Below are positions 41,347 to 44,229 of a stretch of DNA of 44,229 nucleotides, in pieces. Location of the stretch: positions 1-44,229 of the forward strand of contig JAUIBH010000024.1 in NCBI GenBank assembly GCA_030427985.1, in the 5' to 3' direction. The stretch's first letter is position 1. Every line of letters begins with the position of its first letter. Made by a program: the position numbers and the translations under genes. The notes under the pieces were generated by a model. It was not told the origin of the DNA and did not search any database. It saw only the letters and a list, made by a program, of their open reading frames with translations. This stretch comes from Bacteroidia bacterium (GTDB lineage Bacteria > Bacteroidota > Bacteroidia > Flavobacteriales > Flavobacteriaceae).

Positions 41347-42501
41347 TTAATTACTTATCACTTTTATCGTTTCTTTTACCTTTTGGGCCACTTCCCGGGC
41401 TCGCGCCATATCCTCATCAACAATGGTTACATGGCCCATTTTCCGGAAAGGTCGGGTCTGTTTTTTTCCATATATGTGCGGGGTGACACCATCCATTTCC
41501 AAAATGGATTCAATATTCTGGTAAACCACATCTCCCGTATGCCCTTCGGCTCCTACCAGGTTTACCATGATACCTGCTACTTTGCTATCGGTTTTTCCCA
41601 AAGGTAAGCCTAAAATAGCACGGATGTGCTGCTCAAATTGATTGGTATAACTGGCCTCAATGCTATAGTGTCCACTGTTGTGGGGTCTGGGGGCCACTTC
41701 GTTGACCAAAATTTCATCGTTTTGGGTCTGGAACAGCTCCACGGCCAACAAACCCACATGTTTCATGTGTTCCGAAACCTTCAGGGCCACTGCATTGGCT
41801 TTTTGTGCTACGGCATCATCAATCCGGGCAGGGCATATCACATATTCCACTTGGTTCGCTTCGGGATGAAACTCCATTTCCACAACAGGAAAGGTTTTTA
41901 CTTCACCTTTGGCACTTCGAACCACAATAACCGCCAATTCGTTTTTAAAATCCACTAAATTTTCCGCAATGCACTCCACATTGGGGAGGCCTTTAAGATC
42001 ATCCATTTTCCGGACCACTTTTACGCCTTGTCCGTCATACCCAAATTGGGCACTTTTCCATACAAAGGGAAGCTTAATCCCGCCATTGGAAATGCTGTCC
42101 TCAATTTCTGAGGTATAGGCAAACCGGGTAAAAGGCGATGTGGGAATTCCATGATCCGTATAAAACAATTTTTGTGTTGCCTTATTCTGAATGGTTCGTA
42201 AGGTTTTGGTCGGTGGATACACCATAATACCTTCGTCCTCTAGTTTTTCCAAGGCATCCACATTCACATTTTCAATCTCTATGGTGAGGACGTCCACGGC
42301 TTTTCCAAAATTGTAAACAGCGTCAAAATCCATAAGACTGCCTTCCACAAATTCATTGCAGGCAATTTTGCAGGGTGCTTCGGGAGAAGCATCCATCACC
42401 TTGGTGTAAATGTCCCATTTTCGGGTTTCATAGAGCATCATTTTGCCCAATTGTCCACCTCCTAAAATTCCTAGTTTAAAGTTTGAAGAGAAAAATTGCA
42501 T
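41347..42501 (-). CDS. purK: N5-carboxyaminoimidazole ribonucleotide synthase
   Basis: The 384-residue ATP-grasp enzyme has LGILGGGQLGKMMLYE at the start, VLTIEIENVN, the ATP-binding stretch LPFVWKSAQFGYDGQGVKVV (in parts), then AVELFQTQNDEILVNEVAPRPHNSGHYSIE (in parts). It makes N5-CAIR from AIR, bicarbonate and ATP, feeding PurE. It is the first gene of the purK-purE-dcp unit and diverges from the hpt-adk fusion (120 bp between them). Confidence 0.96.
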   Translation of the reverse strand: MQFFSSNFKLGILGGGQLGKMMLYETRKWDIYTKVMDASPEAPCKIACNEFVEGSLMDFDAVYNFGKAVDVLTIEIENVNVDALEKLEDEGIMVYPPTKTLRTIQNKATQKLFYTDHGIPTSPFTRFAYTSEIEDSISNGGIKLPFVWKSAQFGYDGQGVKVVRKMDDLKGLPNVECIAENLVDFKNELAVIVVRSAKGEVKTFPVVEMEFHPEANQVEYVICPARIDDAVAQKANAVALKVSEHMKHVGLLAVELFQTQNDEILVNEVAPRPHNSGHYSIEASYTNQFEQHIRAILGLPLGKTDSKVAGIMVNLVGAEGHTGDVVYQNIESILEMDGVTPHIYGKKQTRPFRKMGHVTIVDEDMARAREVAQKVKETIKVISN

Positions 42502-42587
42502 TGATCAGCGAATTGGAATGACAGCAAAAATACGTGAATTCCTTGAAGGGATAAAAGACTAAGGGCAATACCGCCCCCAAAAAATAC

Positions 42588-42595
42588 TATCTTTG
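42588..42595 (+). promoter_or_regulatory. -7 promoter box of the hpt-adk fusion gene
   Basis: TATCTTTG matches TAnnTTTG exactly, 25 nt before the TTG start. No clear -33 element was seen. Confidence 0.6.
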
Positions 42596-42612
42596 CCAAC
42601 CTGACTAAAATT

Positions 42613-42624
42613 ATGATGCTTTGA
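42613..42624 (+). other. mini-ORF overlapping the hpt-adk start
   Basis: ATG ATG CTT TGA reads as Met-Met-Leu-stop. Its TGA (42622-42624) overlaps the TTG start codon (42621-42623). Ribosomes could terminate and restart here. It may also be a chance reading. Confidence 0.35.
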
Positions 42625-43727
42625 TCAAGCTTCACGACAAGTTTTTTAAACCCTATCTCAAGGAAGAGCAAATTCTTCAGGCCATAGAAAAAATGGCTGC
42701 GGAAATTGCCAAGGATTATAAGGATGAGATTCCGTTGTTTGTAGGAGTGCTCAACGGGGCCTTTATGTTTGTCGCTGATTTTTTAAAGGCCTATCAATAT
42801 CCTTGCGAAGTTTCTTTTGTGCGGTTGAGTTCCTATCAAGGCCTTACCTCCACAGGAATTGTGGAAACCTTGTTGGATGCACCAGAAGAGTTGGAGGGAA
42901 GAAGTGTCATTATTTTGGAAGATGTGGTCGACACGGGAAGGACACTCAAACAATTGGTCCATCTGTTTTCCCAGACCAATGCAAAGGAGTTTAAGATAGC
43001 CACGCTCTTTTATAAATCCGATATGTACAATGGCGAGTATGCGATTGACTACGTAGGCCTTGACATTCCCAATAATTTTATTGTGGGCTATGGTTTGGAT
43101 TATAATGAGCAAGGGCGAAATCTAAGAGAAGTATACCAATTAAACCAAGCAGATATGATCAACCTAGTGCTCTTTGGAAAACCAGGCGCAGGAAAAGGAA
43201 CCCAAGCAGAGTTCCTAAAAGAAAAATACAATTTAAAACATATTTCCACAGGGGATGTGTTCCGTTACAATATCAAGAACGGAACGGAACTGGGCAAATT
43301 GGCCAAATCCTACATTGATAAGGGCGATTTGGTGCCGGATGAGGTTACCATTGACATGCTCAAGGCCGAAGTGGAGAAAAATCCGGAGGCTGCGGGCTTC
43401 ATCTTTGATGGATTCCCCAGAACAGCTGCCCAGGCTGAAGCCTTGGACAATTTTTTGGAATCCAAGGATATGAAAATAAACGCTACCATTGCTTTGGAGG
43501 CAGAGGATGATGTTTTGGTGGCTCGTTTGTTGGAACGTGGCAAGAGTAGTGGCCGTTCCGATGATCAAGACGAAAGCAAAATCCGTAACCGTTTTGATGA
43601 ATACAATCAAAAAACAGCCCCTCTGAAAGCGTTTTATGAAAAACAAGGCAAGTTTCATTCTGTAAACGGTATAGGGGAGATCAAAGAGGTCACGGAGCGG
43701 TTGTGTGCTATCATTGACAAGCTGTAA
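42621..43727 (+). CDS. fused hypoxanthine phosphoribosyltransferase-adenylate kinase
   Basis: One 368-residue frame joins two enzymes. Residues 1-175 are HPRT: LFVGVLNGAFMFVADF, the PRPP motif ILEDVVDTGRTL (98-109) and LDIPNNFIVGYGLDYNE. After a linker of only about five residues, residues 180-368 are adenylate kinase: P-loop GKPGAGKGTQ (186-195), ISTGDVFR, DGFPRTAAQAEAL, and a short lid (RGKSSGRSDDQ). Together they could salvage hypoxanthine/guanine to nucleotides and balance adenylate charge. No ATG fits; TTG at 42621 gives the usual MIKLHDKFFKPYL start. A mini-ORF overlaps this codon. Separate translation of adk could occur from an internal ATG near residue 179 (MINLVLFG), not excluded. 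Confidence 0.93.
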   Translation: MIKLHDKFFKPYLKEEQILQAIEKMAAEIAKDYKDEIPLFVGVLNGAFMFVADFLKAYQYPCEVSFVRLSSYQGLTSTGIVETLLDAPEELEGRSVIILEDVVDTGRTLKQLVHLFSQTNAKEFKIATLFYKSDMYNGEYAIDYVGLDIPNNFIVGYGLDYNEQGRNLREVYQLNQADMINLVLFGKPGAGKGTQAEFLKEKYNLKHISTGDVFRYNIKNGTELGKLAKSYIDKGDLVPDEVTIDMLKAEVEKNPEAAGFIFDGFPRTAAQAEALDNFLESKDMKINATIALEAEDDVLVARLLERGKSSGRSDDQDESKIRNRFDEYNQKTAPLKAFYEKQGKFHSVNGIGEIKEVTERLCAIIDKL

Positions 43728-43729
43728 CT

Positions 43730-44229
43730 ATGAAGCGTATACTTTTCCTTGCCATCCTATTTTTAGGACTTTCTTGTAATTCAAGATATGAGTGGGTTGA
43801 TGATTTGGACAGTAGGATAAAAGCTTACGACAAAACAGCACAACCTGAAGAAGAAGAGTATCAGGTAAATTCGGGAACATCCACAGCGATTTTCATTGCC
43901 CCATACCAAGAAGAGAATGGGATACGAAAGACCGTTTTTAGGCACACTCGCGAAGAAGTGATGTATTTTGAGCGACATATTTATTTTGAAGGAGAAAATA
44001 TTGTCTTTGAGCATCACGTGGGAATTGCCCCAAGATTGGTAAAAGAGGAAGATAAGGTGTTGAAAACTTCAAAATATATGATTTTCGACAAAAACAGTTT
44101 CTTTAAAAGTGATATTGTGGGAAAACGATTTGGCCGACAAAAGGTTATTGAAGAATTTATACCCAAGGATTCTGTTGGATCAGTTTTAAAAAACCTCACC
44201 ATAGAAGAATCTTTCCTTTACAAAGAAAA
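43730..44229 (+). CDS. hypothetical lipoprotein (partial, runs off the window)
   Basis: The frame starts at an ATG 2 nt after the adk stop and stays open to the right edge (166 codons seen). It has a signal peptide with lipobox GLSC (C16 in LFLGLSCNSRYEW), so the product is probably a lipoprotein. The visible part is charged, with no recognised domain. The position suggests co-transcription with hpt-adk. The 3' end lies outside the window. Confidence 0.7.
   Translation, partial: MKRILFLAILFLGLSCNSRYEWVDDLDSRIKAYDKTAQPEEEEYQVNSGTSTAIFIAPYQEENGIRKTVFRHTREEVMYFERHIYFEGENIVFEHHVGIAPRLVKEEDKVLKTSKYMIFDKNSFFKSDIVGKRFGRQKVIEEFIPKDSVGSVLKNLTIEESFLYKE

Noticed and set aside
43233..43658. Minus-strand open frame inside the hpt-adk gene
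   Set aside because: Antisense to conserved adenylate kinase coding sequence, with no domain or start signal.
1..44229. CRISPR arrays or rRNA genes
   Set aside because: No regularly spaced repeats of CRISPR type and no rRNA sequence were seen.

Overview
The window looks like chromosome of a marine-type Flavobacteriaceae (Bacteroidota). Signs are gliding/type IX secretion genes (gldJ, porV), a SusC/SusD pair, many short signal peptides with lipobox cysteines, low GC, and repeated Bacteroidota -7 promoter boxes (TAnnTTTG) 15-40 nt upstream of start codons. No phage, transposase, integrase or CRISPR array was seen.

Layout. 1-1244: the folC 3' end, tRNA-Val(TAC) with its own promoter and terminator, a doubtful small gene, and queD. 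1245-9905: an accessory block. It holds a tandem duplication of an HTH-only AraC regulator plus leader plus susC 5' end (first susC copy truncated, second complete), then susD and a lipoprotein gene. It ends in a second copy of the queD 3' end just upstream of tRNA-Val(GAC). 10029-14571: murF and gldJ (minus) diverge from porV (plus); porU is not between gldJ and porV. 14647-17848: cdd, then pyruvate dehydrogenase E1 alpha and E2. 17952-26654: secreted M28 peptidase, SDR enzyme, secreted unknown protein, secreted six-hairpin glycoside hydrolase, SprT-like protein, mannose-1-phosphate guanylyltransferase and a DUF389 membrane protein. 26680-28184: MlaE/MlaF-like ABC transporter. 28303-37876: PafA-type phosphatase, acetyltransferase, glycosyltransferase, methyltransferase, ketoacyl synthase III, gcvP, a UbiA-like membrane protein, and an ECF sigma factor with a small zinc-finger-like partner. 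38090-44229: two tandem small lipoproteins, purK-purE-dcp, an hpt-adk gene fusion, and a partial lipoprotein gene.

The most unusual region is 1245-9905. Its SusCD operon sits between an intact queD and a queD 3' remnant (last 28 codons identical in protein, all nucleotide differences synonymous). Inside it, the regulator/leader/receptor-start module is duplicated. This could be an insertion or duplication by recombination at queD near tRNA-Val, followed by module duplication and decay. The other notable items are the hpt-adk fusion with a TTG start, the missing porU, a 34-bp repeat placed 1 nt upstream of two separate start codons, and a perfect 20-bp palindrome upstream of the paralogous lipoproteins.

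Calls rest on reading the translated sequence and motifs by eye; no database search was run. Gene symbols are given only where family membership is clear.
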